Assembly (NCBI RefSeq): GCF_018492665.1
Contig: NZ_JAFVME010000010.1
Coordinates: forward strand, 248,001-312,000
Length of the DNA stretch: 64,000 nt
Direction of reading: 5' to 3'
From: Pedobacter sp. B4-66
Lineage (GTDB): Bacteria; Bacteroidota; Bacteroidia; Sphingobacteriales; Sphingobacteriaceae
Both the position numbers and the translations under genes were made by a program. Under the pieces are notes generated by a model. It searched no databases and was not told where the DNA came from. It saw nothing but the letters and a program-made list of their open reading frames with translations. How positions within the stretch are numbered: position 1 is the stretch's first letter; every line of letters begins with the position of its first letter. Below, one piece after another: positions 33,350 through 43,500 of the stretch.

Positions 33350-34645
33350 ATGATAGCACAAATCGTATTTATAGCAATTACACTGGCCGCAATAGCCCTG
33401 TTTAGCTATAATATCAAAAAAGTTATCCGAAATATACAACTAGGTAAGTCGGCCGACAGATCTGATCAGCCTCACAAAAGGTTGATGACGATGCTCAAAG
33501 TAGCATTTGGTCAAACAAAGATGTTTTTCAGACCAATACCTGCTTTTCTCCATCTAATAGTTTACGCTGGCTTTGTTATCATCAATATCGAAGTTGTAGA
33601 GATTTTGATAGACGGAATATTCGGATCGCACAGAATATTTTCCGGTCTGGGTTTTATTTATGATTTTCTAATTGGCTCATTTGAAATATTAGCCTTTGGT
33701 GTTTGGCTTGGTTGTGCAATCTTCTTAATCAGAAGAAACGTGATTAAACTTAAGCGCTTCAGTGGGGTGGAAATGACCAAATGGCCAAGATCTGATGCCA
33801 ATTACATCCTAATTTCTGAGATTTTGTTAATGACTGCTTTCCTACTAATGAACGCAGCAGATGCAAAACTTCAGGCTCTTGGAGCACATCACTATACCAA
33901 CGCAGGAGCTTTTCCGATAAGTCAATATTTACAAAATGTTCTACCAAATTCTGAGGGAGCTCTTGTTGCCATAGAAAGAGGTTGCTGGTGGTTCCACATC
34001 ATTGGAATACTTGCATTTTTAAATTATCTGCCTTATTCTAAACACTTCCACATTCTGTTTGCATTCCCTAATACTTACTTCTCCAATTTGGAGCCTAAGG
34101 GCGAGTTTACAAACATGAAAAGTGTTACGAATGAGGTAAAAGCGATGCTTGACCCTTCATTTACACCGGAAGAGGCTGAACCAGGACGATTTGGTGCCAA
34201 AGACGTAAACGATCTTACCTGGGTAAACCTGATGAACGCTTACACTTGCACAGAATGTGGAAGGTGTACTTCCGTTTGTCCGGCAAACATTACAGGCAAA
34301 TTGCTTTCGCCACGCAAAATAATGATGGACACGAGAGATCGAATGGAAGAGGTTGGAAAGAACATTGACAAAACTGGAAATGGTTTTGACGATGGTAAAT
34401 CTCTTATCGACAGCTACATCAGCAGAGAAGAAATATGGGCCTGTACCAGCTGTAATGCATGTACCGAGGCTTGTCCTATCAACATAGATCCTCTTGCAAT
34501 TATTACCGAACTTAGAAGATATGCGGTAATGGAAGAGTCTCAATCGCCAGCCAGCATCAATACAATGCTTGGCAATATTGAAAATAATGGTGCCCCGTGG
34601 AAATATTCTCCGGCCGACAGATTTAACTGGGCAAAAGAAAGTTAA
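33350..34645 (+). CDS. Membrane-anchored HdrC-like 4Fe-4S protein, 431 aa
   Basis: Five hydrophobic segments in the N-terminal ~250 residues (for example MIAQIVFIAITLAAIALF and ILLMTAFLLMNAA) form a membrane cytochrome-like part. Then two 4Fe-4S motifs: CTECGRCTSVCP at about 300 and CTSCNACTEACP at about 365. This matches the DsrM/HdrE-HdrC-type electron-transfer proteins common in Bacteroidota. It is cotranscribed with the HdrB-like gene 30 bp downstream. Likely passes electrons between quinone and the partner; substrate unknown. Confidence 0.82.
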   Translation: MIAQIVFIAITLAAIALFSYNIKKVIRNIQLGKSADRSDQPHKRLMTMLKVAFGQTKMFFRPIPAFLHLIVYAGFVIINIEVVEILIDGIFGSHRIFSGLGFIYDFLIGSFEILAFGVWLGCAIFLIRRNVIKLKRFSGVEMTKWPRSDANYILISEILLMTAFLLMNAADAKLQALGAHHYTNAGAFPISQYLQNVLPNSEGALVAIERGCWWFHIIGILAFLNYLPYSKHFHILFAFPNTYFSNLEPKGEFTNMKSVTNEVKAMLDPSFTPEEAEPGRFGAKDVNDLTWVNLMNAYTCTECGRCTSVCPANITGKLLSPRKIMMDTRDRMEEVGKNIDKTGNGFDDGKSLIDSYISREEIWACTSCNACTEACPINIDPLAIITELRRYAVMEESQSPASINTMLGNIENNGAPWKYSPADRFNWAKES

Positions 34646-34675
34646 CTAAAATATTAAATCTATTATAGCTTAAAG

Positions 34676-35476
34676 ATGAGCGAGCAACTAAATTTTGAAG
34701 TGCCTACAATGGCAGAATTGATAGCTAAAGGCGAAGAGCCTGAAATATTATTCTGGGTAGGTTGCGCAGGCAGTTATGACGAAAGAGCACAAAAAACTAC
34801 TCGCGACATCTGCAAGATTCTACATCATGTAGGCATAAAGTACGCTGTTTTAGGTACGGAAGAAAGCTGTACAGGCGATCCTGCAAAACGCGCTGGAAAT
34901 GAGTTTCTGTTCCAGATGCAAGCCATGACCAACATTGAAGTTTTAAATGCTTACAACATAAAAAAAATAGTTACCGGCTGTCCGCATTGCTTTAATACCA
35001 TTAAAAATGAATACCCTGGTTTAGGCGGAAGCTACGAAGTAATCCACCATACGCAGTTAATACAACAATTAATTGACGAGGGTAAGCTAAAAGCAGAAGG
35101 CGGAGAGAGTTTTAAAGGCAAAAAGATAACTTACCATGACCCATGCTATTTAGGTCGCGGAAACGGCGTTTATGAAGCTCCTCGTAAAGCACTTGAAGTT
35201 TTAGATGCACAGCTTGTAGAAATGAAACGCTGCAAATCTAATGGCCTATGCTGTGGTGCAGGTGGTGCACAAATGTTTAAAGAACCTGAAAAAGGGAACA
35301 AAGACATTAACATTGAGCGTATTGAAGAAGCACTTGAAACTCAACCAAACATTATAGCTGCAGGTTGTCCGTTTTGCATGACAATGATAAGTGATGGCGT
35401 AAAACTAAAAGATCAGGACCAAAACGTACAGGTTTTAGATATTGCTGAAATTACAGTCCGTGCAAATGGCTTGTAA
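34676..35476 (+). CDS. HdrB-like protein with two CCG domains, 266 aa
   Basis: Two cysteine-rich CCG domains: the first around EILFWVGCAGSYDERAQ with CTGDPAKR and VTGCPHCFN, the second around YHDPCYLGRGN, NGLCCGAGG and GCPFCMTM. These coordinate noncubane or linear Fe-S clusters in heterodisulfide reductase HdrB and GlpC/LutA-type proteins. Partner of the membrane HdrC-like protein upstream. It overlaps the next gene by 11 bp. In Bacteroidota the physiological electron acceptor or disulfide is not known. Confidence 0.85.
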   Translation: MSEQLNFEVPTMAELIAKGEEPEILFWVGCAGSYDERAQKTTRDICKILHHVGIKYAVLGTEESCTGDPAKRAGNEFLFQMQAMTNIEVLNAYNIKKIVTGCPHCFNTIKNEYPGLGGSYEVIHHTQLIQQLIDEGKLKAEGGESFKGKKITYHDPCYLGRGNGVYEAPRKALEVLDAQLVEMKRCKSNGLCCGAGGAQMFKEPEKGNKDINIERIEEALETQPNIIAAGCPFCMTMISDGVKLKDQDQNVQVLDIAEITVRANGL

Positions 35477-36266
35477 TAAGCTATATATTGCCTCTTTAAA
35501 TTCTGGAAGCAATGGAAATTGCTACTATGTTGGCAACAACAATGAAGCAATTCTTGTTGATACCGGCATTTCTTGTAGAGAAACCGAAAAGCGAATGTTA
35601 CGCTTGGGTTTATCGATGAGCAATGTTAAGGCAATTTTCATCTCTCATGAACATACAGATCATGTTCGTGGGCTCTCAACCCTATCGGCCAAATACAATC
35701 TGCCTGTATACATTACACAAGGCACTTTAAATGGCTGCAGGTTCAATGTCCGCGAAGATTTGATAAGACCATTGTCTAACACTCAAACCATATCTGTGGG
35801 TGGCTTAGAAGTAACCAGCTTTCTTAAAATACATGATGCTTCGGAACCACATAGTTTTTTGGTTTCGTACGGAAGTACCAAAGTGGGGGTGTTTACAGAT
35901 ATAGGCGCAGCCTGCGATCAGCTTATTTTTCATTTTAAACAATGCCATGCGGCATTTCTTGAAACCAACTATGATGATGAGCTTTTAAGCAAAAGTACTT
36001 ATCCATATTTCTTAAAACAACGCATTAGTGGCGGTAAAGGCCACTTATCGAACAAGCAGGCTTTGGATATTTTTGTAAACCATAGGCCATCACATATGAC
36101 CCACCTGCTACTCTCACACTTATCAAAAGACAACAACAATCCAGATTTAGTGCATAGTTTATTTAGTGAGCATGCCGGTGAGGTTGAAATTGTTGTAGCC
36201 TCAAGATTTGTAGAAACTGAGGTGTATACTATTTTCGAGCAAGTAAGCGAGCATTCATCTTTTTAA
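35466..36266 (+). CDS. MBL-fold metal hydrolase, WalJ/YycJ-like, 266 aa
   Basis: The internal ATG at 35466 (MACNKLYIAS) is taken as start because the family begins with the strand LNSGSNGNCYYV immediately after it. The metal site HEHTDH is at about 60-65, with a further His and Asp (VGVFTDIG; FLETNYDDELL; LSHLSKDNN). These proteins are phosphodiesterase or exonuclease-like enzymes of the beta-lactamase fold. The gene overlaps the HdrB-like gene at its start and an opposite gene by 38 bp at its end. Confidence 0.82.
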   Translation: MACNKLYIASLNSGSNGNCYYVGNNNEAILVDTGISCRETEKRMLRLGLSMSNVKAIFISHEHTDHVRGLSTLSAKYNLPVYITQGTLNGCRFNVREDLIRPLSNTQTISVGGLEVTSFLKIHDASEPHSFLVSYGSTKVGVFTDIGAACDQLIFHFKQCHAAFLETNYDDELLSKSTYPYFLKQRISGGKGHLSNKQALDIFVNHRPSHMTHLLLSHLSKDNNNPDLVHSLFSEHAGEVEIVVASRFVETEVYTIFEQVSEHSSF

Positions 36267-36711
36267 TAGCTTCAGTTAACTCTGTAATATCGTTGGCTTC
36301 TATATTTTTTACAGGAATAGACATGTAATCGGCCATACTATCTACGTCCTCTTCACTCCTATCGTTATAGGTTTGCACTATTACATCATCGCCTTTGGTG
36401 TATAAAAACAATACTCCAGTTGTGTCTATTTTCTGATAGTCCAGATCTCTGAACTTTATCAAATTGAAAGAGAAATATTCAATTTTACCACTCTTAAAAA
36501 ACCGCTTGTATCTGCAAAAGCCACTGTTAGTAACATTGAGTTCATAATGCTTTATTTGCGAAATTTCAGGTTCCTCATTATAGTGATTTACAAGCAGTTT
36601 CTGGATATAAGTTATCTGTTCATCAAGCAGTTCAGTATTGGAGAATGCCATAAAAATGCTGCACATTATCAGTGTGACGCATATTTTTAAGTTTAATGTA
36701 AACTTTTTCAT
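36229..36711 (-). CDS. Secreted hypothetical protein, 160 aa
   Basis: A signal peptide is likely (MKKFTLNLKICVTLIMCSIFMAFS). The mature part is alpha/beta with many aromatics and charged residues and a C-terminal helix (ELTEAIKKMNARLL). Its last 12 codons overlap the MBL gene on the other strand, tail to tail. No family recognised. Confidence 0.6.
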   Translation of the reverse strand: MKKFTLNLKICVTLIMCSIFMAFSNTELLDEQITYIQKLLVNHYNEEPEISQIKHYELNVTNSGFCRYKRFFKSGKIEYFSFNLIKFRDLDYQKIDTTGVLFLYTKGDDVIVQTYNDRSEEDVDSMADYMSIPVKNIEANDITELTEAIKKMNARLLARK

Positions 36712-36742
36712 GGCGATAAGTATTTAGCATCTTCAATTTAAA

Positions 36743-36758
36743 TATTTTTGTATTTTTG
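36743..36758 (+). promoter_or_regulatory. Duplicated -7 box directly before a start codon
   Basis: TATTTTTG occurs twice back-to-back (36743-36750 and 36751-36758); the second ends four bases before the ATG at 36763. The arrangement predicts a leaderless transcript. Confidence 0.45.
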
Positions 36759-36762
36759 ACCT

Positions 36763-37242
36763 ATGAGTTTTTCTCCACAATCGAAAGTTTGGATATACCA
36801 AAGTAACCGCGCATTCACGAATGACGAGGTACAGGCGATACAGCAAAGATTAAATGATTTTACTGTACAATGGAAAGCGCATGGCCATCAGCTAAATGCG
36901 AAGGCTGAAATACTTTACGATTTCTTCATTGTATTTTTTGTAGATGAAGCTTCAGCAGGTGTTACCGGCTGTTCTATAGACTCATCTGTCAGAATTATCA
37001 AAGAAATTGAACAACAATATAACGTTGATCTATTCGATAGGTTTAACATGGCTTACAAGTTAAACGACAAGGTTATTGTAACCAATAAAGAAGATTTCGA
37101 AACCCTGGTAAATATTAAAGCAATAGGGCCACAAACTATTGTGTTTAACAACCTGGTACAAAATTTACAGGAATTTGAAACCAAATGGCAAATACCATTT
37201 GAACAAAGCTGGCACAGTAAAGTGTTTGCACATTTACTGTAA
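36763..37242 (+). CDS. Conserved Bacteroidota protein of unknown function, 159 aa
   Basis: Begins MSFSPQSKVW and belongs to a protein group that I know from Bacteroidota genomes, where it is often labelled as ABC transporter ATPase; no Walker A or Walker B motif is present, so that label is not supported. The pattern is alpha/beta (ILYDFFIVFFVDEASAGVTGCSIDSS in the middle). Cytoplasmic, single gene. Function unknown. Confidence 0.7.
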   Translation: MSFSPQSKVWIYQSNRAFTNDEVQAIQQRLNDFTVQWKAHGHQLNAKAEILYDFFIVFFVDEASAGVTGCSIDSSVRIIKEIEQQYNVDLFDRFNMAYKLNDKVIVTNKEDFETLVNIKAIGPQTIVFNNLVQNLQEFETKWQIPFEQSWHSKVFAHLL

Positions 37243-37259
37243 CCAGCATTCAATATCAA

Positions 37260-38132
37260 TTATTTAACATAAAATACATCGCCTTCTGTAAACATATTAA
37301 AGCGAAGGCTCTCCATTTTTATGTGCCCGGTTTTTGTGGTTTTTAAGTTTTTAGGATCAGCTATCCTTAATACCTGACTTTCGCCGGCAACTTCAATCTT
37401 TTTTCCTTTTACAATTATTGCCGTTCCTTCGTCGATACCTACACAGTCAAAACTTGGATGCGCCGCCAAAGCAGAGATCAATCTGTTATACCTGCTTCTT
37501 CTAACAAAATGTTGGTCAATAATAACCGACGTGAGCAGACCTAAGCCTTGCTCAAATTCGATATTCTTATCAAGCAGTTTATTAAAGGTTGCACTGTAGG
37601 CTGTATCTCCTACCAATTGATTACCGGTGATCATGTATTTACTCATTACCGCTGCCCCGGCACTTGTGCCCGCCACTGTTGCACCATTGTTATAAGCGTC
37701 ATGAATGGCCTTATAGATAGACGTGTTTAATACAACCTTCATAAAACGACTTTGATCGCCACCTGTAATAAAAATCAATTTTGCGTTCGACAAAGAATCA
37801 AGCCATTGCTTGTTATTAGCATTCTGAGCAGTAAAATTAAGGTATCCGATACTATTTGATGCCTGAGAAGAGAGCTCCTCTTTAATGGCATTAAAAGAGC
37901 CTATTGGATCGCCACTAGACATAGGTAGCACTACCATATAATCTTTAGCCGTCATATTTGCTGTTTTAATCAGTTTCTGCACCAATTCTGTAGAACGTGA
38001 GCCACCACCTATTATAAACAAACTTCCTTTTGGCGAGGCCTTTTGCTGTGCTACTGAAACGCATGAAATCAACATCAGTGCAAAAACAAGAACCTGCTTT
38101 TGCACTGTTTTATACAATATATTCAAGATCAT
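37260..38132 (-). CDS. Secreted cyanophycinase (peptidase S51), 290 aa
   Basis: A signal peptide (about 1-29, ending SCVSVAQQ) is followed by a class I glutamine-amidotransferase-like S51 peptidase fold: LFIIGGGSRST near the N-terminus, FITGGDQSRF, and the nucleophile motif VAGTSAGAAVMS with Ser at about 157; later IIDQHFVRRSRYNRL and CVGIDEGTAI are typical for cyanophycinase. It would cut cyanophycin to beta-Asp-Arg dipeptides outside the cytoplasm. It starts one base inside the stop of the isoaspartyl peptidase gene (TAATG), which hydrolyses such dipeptides. Good family call; natural substrate inferred. Confidence 0.85.
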   Translation of the reverse strand: MILNILYKTVQKQVLVFALMLISCVSVAQQKASPKGSLFIIGGGSRSTELVQKLIKTANMTAKDYMVVLPMSSGDPIGSFNAIKEELSSQASNSIGYLNFTAQNANNKQWLDSLSNAKLIFITGGDQSRFMKVVLNTSIYKAIHDAYNNGATVAGTSAGAAVMSKYMITGNQLVGDTAYSATFNKLLDKNIEFEQGLGLLTSVIIDQHFVRRSRYNRLISALAAHPSFDCVGIDEGTAIIVKGKKIEVAGESQVLRIADPKNLKTTKTGHIKMESLRFNMFTEGDVFYVK

Positions 38133-39157
38133 TATTTATAAATCAATACTTCTATTTTACCATCTTCGGTTACTGTACCCCTATACATTCCTTCTGTATT
38201 AAAAGGCATTGCCACGTTTCCGTTCTTATCAAGTGCTATTAATCCGCCGTCTCCACCAAGTTTTTCCATTTTATCAAGTGCCTTTTTTGACGCATCAGCT
38301 ACAGGAAGATTTTTATACTCCATCATTGCAGAAACATCATAAGCCACAACACTTCTGATGTAAAACTCACCCCAGCCTGTGCAAGAGATACCTGCTGTTG
38401 AATTATTAGCATAGGTACCTGCACCTATAATTGGCGAATCACCTACTCTTCCATACCTCTTGTTTGTCATGCCTCCTGTTGAAGTTCCCGCAGCGAGGTT
38501 ACCCATTTTATCAAGTGCTACAGCACCAACGGTACCGAACTTATAATCTCGATTAATGGTTCCTAGCTTCATGGATTTTTTATTACCATGATCTAGTACG
38601 GTTTTTACTGAATCTTCTTTTATAGCTTGCTGAAGTCCATCCCAACGCTCTTTAGTGTAAAAATATTTAGGATCCACAATCTCTACCCCAACCTGCTTTG
38701 CAAATTGTTCCGCTCCCCTGCTTACCATCATTACATGTTCCGACTTTTCCATTACTGCCCTGGCAGCAGTAATTGGATTACGGATTATGGTTACTCCGGC
38801 TACAGCTCCTGCTTTTAACGTTTTACCATCCATAATAGCAGCATCCATTTCGTTTTTACCATCGTGAGTAAAAACAGCTCCCTTTCCGGCGTTGAACAAT
38901 GGCGAATCTTCAAGCACATGTATCGCAGCCTCAACAGCATCTAAGCATGTTTTTCCAGATTTTATGGCGTCATAACCTTGCTGTAAAGCTTTGGTTAATG
39001 CCGCCGTATATGCTACCTCTTTTTCAGGAGTCATGTTTTTCTTTAAAATTGTTCCGGCACCACCATGTACAACAAGTACATATTTTTTTTGTGCCTGTAA
39101 GTTTAAAGACGCGAACAGCATTAAAATAGAAAAACAATATTTAAGCTTAAGATTCAT
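38132..39157 (-). CDS. Isoaspartyl peptidase / L-asparaginase (Ntn hydrolase), 341 aa
   Basis: A signal peptide (about 1-23, LNLQAQ) is followed by a plant-type asparaginase: VVHGGAGTI at the N-terminus, NAGKGAVFTHDGKNEMDAAIMDG, and the autocleavage site FGTVGAVALD with nucleophile Thr at about 209, then GTSTGGMTNKRYGRVGDSPIIGAG. The enzyme splits itself into two subunits and hydrolyses beta-aspartyl dipeptides. With the cyanophycinase next door it would release Asp and Arg from cyanophycin, in the periplasm if the signal is used. It follows SusD by 11 bp. Confidence 0.92.
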   Translation of the reverse strand: MNLKLKYCFSILMLFASLNLQAQKKYVLVVHGGAGTILKKNMTPEKEVAYTAALTKALQQGYDAIKSGKTCLDAVEAAIHVLEDSPLFNAGKGAVFTHDGKNEMDAAIMDGKTLKAGAVAGVTIIRNPITAARAVMEKSEHVMMVSRGAEQFAKQVGVEIVDPKYFYTKERWDGLQQAIKEDSVKTVLDHGNKKSMKLGTINRDYKFGTVGAVALDKMGNLAAGTSTGGMTNKRYGRVGDSPIIGAGTYANNSTAGISCTGWGEFYIRSVVAYDVSAMMEYKNLPVADASKKALDKMEKLGGDGGLIALDKNGNVAMPFNTEGMYRGTVTEDGKIEVLIYK

Positions 39158-39168
39158 AGGTGTTGAGT

Positions 39169-40572
39169 TTAGTATAATGGATTTTGTTTAACGTTAGAGT
39201 TGGCTTTAATTTCGGCATTAGGGATAGGATAAGCATATTCCTTATTTGTCGAGGACAAGTTTATAGCTCCTAAAGCATTAATTGCATCTGCCGGTTCACG
39301 GGTAATTGGCAAGTTGTTTCTTCTAAGGTCAAAAAATCTATGGCCTTCAAAAGCAAGTTCTTTGTATCTTTCTAGAACAACTGCTGTTAACAAGACTTGT
39401 TTATCTGCAAACGTAGCATCAGTATAACCATCAATCCTTGCTTTCCTAAGTTCGTTTAAATCTTGTGCTGCTTGAGGAAGATTGCTCTTCTCAGCGTAAG
39501 CTTCTGCTCTTATCAGATACATCTCTCCGGTTCTATAAAGCTTTACATCGGTAAGATTTGGTAAACCGGAACTTCCTGCAAGATATTTGTTTACGCTGTA
39601 TTTAGACTTACCGGCACCACGTGTGTCATCAAATTTTATGTACGCTGAATATCTAACGTCATTTGTTTTATCAAAAGTGTTTATCAACTCAAATGCAGGA
39701 GCATACACAACGATATTTTTGATATCATAGTAGAAATCACCCAAACGACTATCACCTGTTACTCTTTTGAGTTTCCAAATTACCTCGTCATCAATTCCAT
39801 CTTTCCAGATATCTGCAAAGTCATCAATACTTGATAAAGGCGCGGCATTGATTGCTTCTGTACTATACTTAAGGGCATCATCCCAGTTTTTTTCGTACAA
39901 TGCAACTCTGGCTTGTATTGCAGAAACCGCATTGAGGGTGATTCTTGTGTTGTCATCAAAATCTGATGGTATTAAACCTTTTGCGGCTAAAAGATCAGCT
40001 TTAATTTTACTTATTGTTTCTGCAAAAGTTAGTCGGCTAGGATTAGAAACTTTAGATTCTTCCATATATGGAACACCCATTGCAGAAGCTTCATATTTAG
40101 ATGCAAAGTTTCTAAGTAACTCAAAATGGCAATATGCCCTTAATGCCAATAGTTCTCCTTTATATTGATTTTTAACTTCCCCTTCTGATGGTTTCGTTTT
40201 TACCTTATCCACATAAGCAAGCACTCGGTTTACCCTGTCGATAGAGATATAGTTGCTTTCCCATCCTGCTGTAATTGTACCGCTGCTGCCATCGTACTGC
40301 CAGCGATAAGTAGCCACGCCACGGCCGGTACTATTTTCACTTGGCAAAGTGCATTCATCAGAGGTAAGAGATACATTGGTTATTGTAGTGGCATCTAGAG
40401 AAGCATAAGCTCCAATTAAACCACCATTAAGATCCGGTACCGTCTGAAAAGCCTTTGAATCATCAATTGTATCAGATGGTTTCAAATCCAGTTCTTTGGT
40501 ACAGGAAGCTGCTAAAAAGGCCACCAGAAAAATGGCACAAAGAGAAAGTTTATTGCTATAATATTTTAACAT
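39169..40572 (-). CDS. SusD-like nutrient-binding lipoprotein, 467 aa
   Basis: Start ATG 40570-40572 chosen because a lipoprotein signal (CAIFLVAFLAASC) follows at the right distance, and because it lies 10 bp after the SusC stop. SusD features: TPR-like helices with LRAYCHFELLRNFA, WKLKRVTGD, then LYRTGEMYLIRAEAYAEKSN and the C-terminal ERYKELAFEGHRFFDLRR. It caps the SusC channel and binds the substrate at the cell surface. The downstream enzymes suggest peptides of the cyanophycin type as ligand. Confidence 0.93.
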   Translation of the reverse strand: MLKYYSNKLSLCAIFLVAFLAASCTKELDLKPSDTIDDSKAFQTVPDLNGGLIGAYASLDATTITNVSLTSDECTLPSENSTGRGVATYRWQYDGSSGTITAGWESNYISIDRVNRVLAYVDKVKTKPSEGEVKNQYKGELLALRAYCHFELLRNFASKYEASAMGVPYMEESKVSNPSRLTFAETISKIKADLLAAKGLIPSDFDDNTRITLNAVSAIQARVALYEKNWDDALKYSTEAINAAPLSSIDDFADIWKDGIDDEVIWKLKRVTGDSRLGDFYYDIKNIVVYAPAFELINTFDKTNDVRYSAYIKFDDTRGAGKSKYSVNKYLAGSSGLPNLTDVKLYRTGEMYLIRAEAYAEKSNLPQAAQDLNELRKARIDGYTDATFADKQVLLTAVVLERYKELAFEGHRFFDLRRNNLPITREPADAINALGAINLSSTNKEYAYPIPNAEIKANSNVKQNPLY

Positions 40573-40582
40573 GATTGTACGA

Positions 40583-43500
40583 TTAGAAGTTAACATTTAA
40601 ACCAAAAGTGTATGTTCTTGAATTTGGATAGTCGAACATAGCTTCTCCATTGTTGTCTTCCGGATCAAAGCCTTTCCACTTAGTCCAGGTAACAAGGTTA
40701 CTCGCCTGAGCAAATACCGTTACACCACTAATAAATTTAGTACCTGTCAACAATGATTTTGGTAATGAATAATTTAAGTTCACGTTTCTAAGTCTGATGT
40801 AAGAAGCATCCTGAATGTCTTTTGATGAATAGCTTCTTTTGGCATCATACTTTGGTAAAAGAGCATTATCACCTTCTTTTTTCCACCTGTTATAAAGCAT
40901 TCTTACTGATTGTCCGCTGGTTCCAAAACTTGGATTTTCATTATAATAATCTTCGTTATTATACCTGTACACATGATTTGCAAAACTGAACAACGCAGTT
41001 AAATTTATTCCTTTATAGGTTAAGGAAGTATTAAATCCTCCTGTAAATGGCGGATAAAGACTGCCAAATTCGGCAACACTCATTGTTGTAGCATTATAAT
41101 CTGAGGTTTTAGTTCCATCAGGATTATAATACAATGGATCACCTGTTTTCGGATCTACTCCTGCCCATTCAGGTGCATAGTGTGATCCATAAGGCAATCC
41201 TTCTTTTACAATTTCGGTTGTATTTTTCTCAAAACCCTCAGATCCCGCCAATGAAGTAATCTTATTCTTGTTATAAGCAAAATTAAGCCCTACGTTCCAT
41301 TTGAATGATTCATTCCTAACCACATCTACTCTTAATTCGGTTTCGATACCTCTATTGCGCATTGAACCTGCATTTAATGGCAGGGCACCAACTCCTGAAG
41401 TAAGCGAAACCGGAAGATCTAAAAATAGATTTGCAGTTTCTTTGTTATAAATATCAGTTACCAAATGGATGCGGTTATTCCAAACATCGAGGTCAAAACC
41501 AATGTTTAGATCTTTCGCATATTCCCAATCATAGTTTGAGCTACCATAAGCAAAAGGATAAATTCCACTGTTACCACCATAAGAAGTAGTTGCAAATGTT
41601 GGCAGGTAAGTGAAATTACCCGAAAATGGACTCGCAGTAGTTCCATAACTTGCGCGGAACCGTAAATCGTTGATAAACTCGCTGTTGGCAAGGAAGTTTT
41701 CTTTCTTAACATTCCATGCAAAACCTACTGAGTAAAAGCCATGCCATCTGTTTTTCTTAGGCAATGTAGAAGATCCATCGTACCTGTAACTTGCATTAAC
41801 AGTATAACGATCATCAAAAGTATAACGTCCAAGAGCTATGTATGAGATCAGTGCATTTCTTGTTCTACCCCCATTAAATTCAGGGATGAATGAGTTTTCA
41901 TCAGATCCTGGAGTTGCCCCTGCCGGAGTTTCAGGCAATCTTGGATCTATACCATAAGCAGTATAGCCAAAGCTTCTGAAATGTTGCTTAGTGATCTCAT
42001 AAAGTCCGCTTATCTCGAAGTTATGCTTATCAATAACCTTAGCATAAGTTAATCCTGAGGTAGAGATCATAGAGAAATTTCGTCTTAAGTTTTCACCAAA
42101 ACTTCCTTTTTCTCCATTTTCGTTTGATCCCGAGTAAGAATCAGGTCTAACAAAACGTTCGTCAGCAGATTCTCTAAAATCAATGCCTAGTCTGGTTTTA
42201 ACAGTCAGATCGTCGGTTATTTTATAATTTAATGCACCGCTTAAAATCGTTTTATATTGATTGGTTTTATTAGTGGTATTTAACAATCTTTCTAAAGCAT
42301 TACTACCCTCACGTTGGTCATAGATTTCATAGTCATCAGAATTACCATAATGTACTAATGTTCCATCAGAAGCATAAGGAGACTCATATGGGAGCGCATA
42401 ATACACTGCTGCCAATGGATTTGCTCCTCTGCTTGATCCTTCACGCTCAATAAAACTTGATTCTGAATACCCAAGACTTGTGTTAATGGATGCAGAGAAC
42501 CTACCTGCATTAAAATCTACATTGTTTCTTAAGGAATAACGTTCCAGACCGGACCTCACTGCAATACCATCTTGCTTATAGTAATTTAACGAGCTATAAA
42601 AACGCACATTTTCGTTACCTCCGCTTGCATCAACCTGTTGTTCTGTAAACTTGCCTGTTCTAAAGAAAATATCTTTCCAATCGGTGTTTATTTTTCCAAT
42701 GCTATCCAAAATATAATCTGCTCTACTTTTTTCTGCAGAACTCATATCAGCATACTCAGGGTTCTTTTTAGAGAATGTCCAACCGGGTCCAATTTCTGAC
42801 CCTGTTTCAAGTCCTATCTCTTCTTCAAACTGCAATCTCTGTGCAGTGTTCATCATATTAAACTTTGGCGAGGTTAACTTAGAAATACCGTATTGAGATT
42901 TATAGTTAAACTGAACCTTTCCTGATTTGCCCTTTTTTGTGGTGATCACAATTACACCATTAGCACCTTTTGAACCATATTGTGCTTTCGAAGTCGCATC
43001 TTTTAAGACTGTTACACTTTCAAAATCAGATGGGTTCAGCGTTTGAAAATAAGCATCTTCAACTGGTATTCCATCTAAAACATATAGCGGAGAGGTGTTG
43101 CCATTGATTGTTCCTATTCCTCTTAAAATTACCTGAGCACTGGTACCCGGCTGTCCGGAACCCGACGACACCTGCAAACCGGCTACTCTACCTTGTAGGA
43201 TCTGATCAAAAGTTGAAAGGGGAACCTGACTCATGTCCTTACCTGACACTACAGATGAAGCACTTGCAGATTGCTGTTTGGTGTAACTTGTGTAGCCTGT
43301 TACTGTTATTTCTTCCAAATTCTGGCTATCAGTTTTCAGTGTTACATTAATTACTTTCCTGTTGCCAACACTAACAAGTTGTTTTGCATAGCCTACAAAT
43401 GAAAACTCTAGACTGGACGAGTTATCTGGCACACGTATGCTGTAATCCCCATTGGTATCTGTTACCGATGCAGTTGCCAAGCCAGCCACTTTAACTGAAA

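Noticed and set aside
36763..37242. ABC transporter ATPase
   Set aside because: A label often attached to this protein group, but there is no Walker A, signature or Walker B motif.
39767..40168. Plus-strand frame of 133 codons inside the SusD gene
   Set aside because: Antisense shadow of a conserved gene; no family signature.
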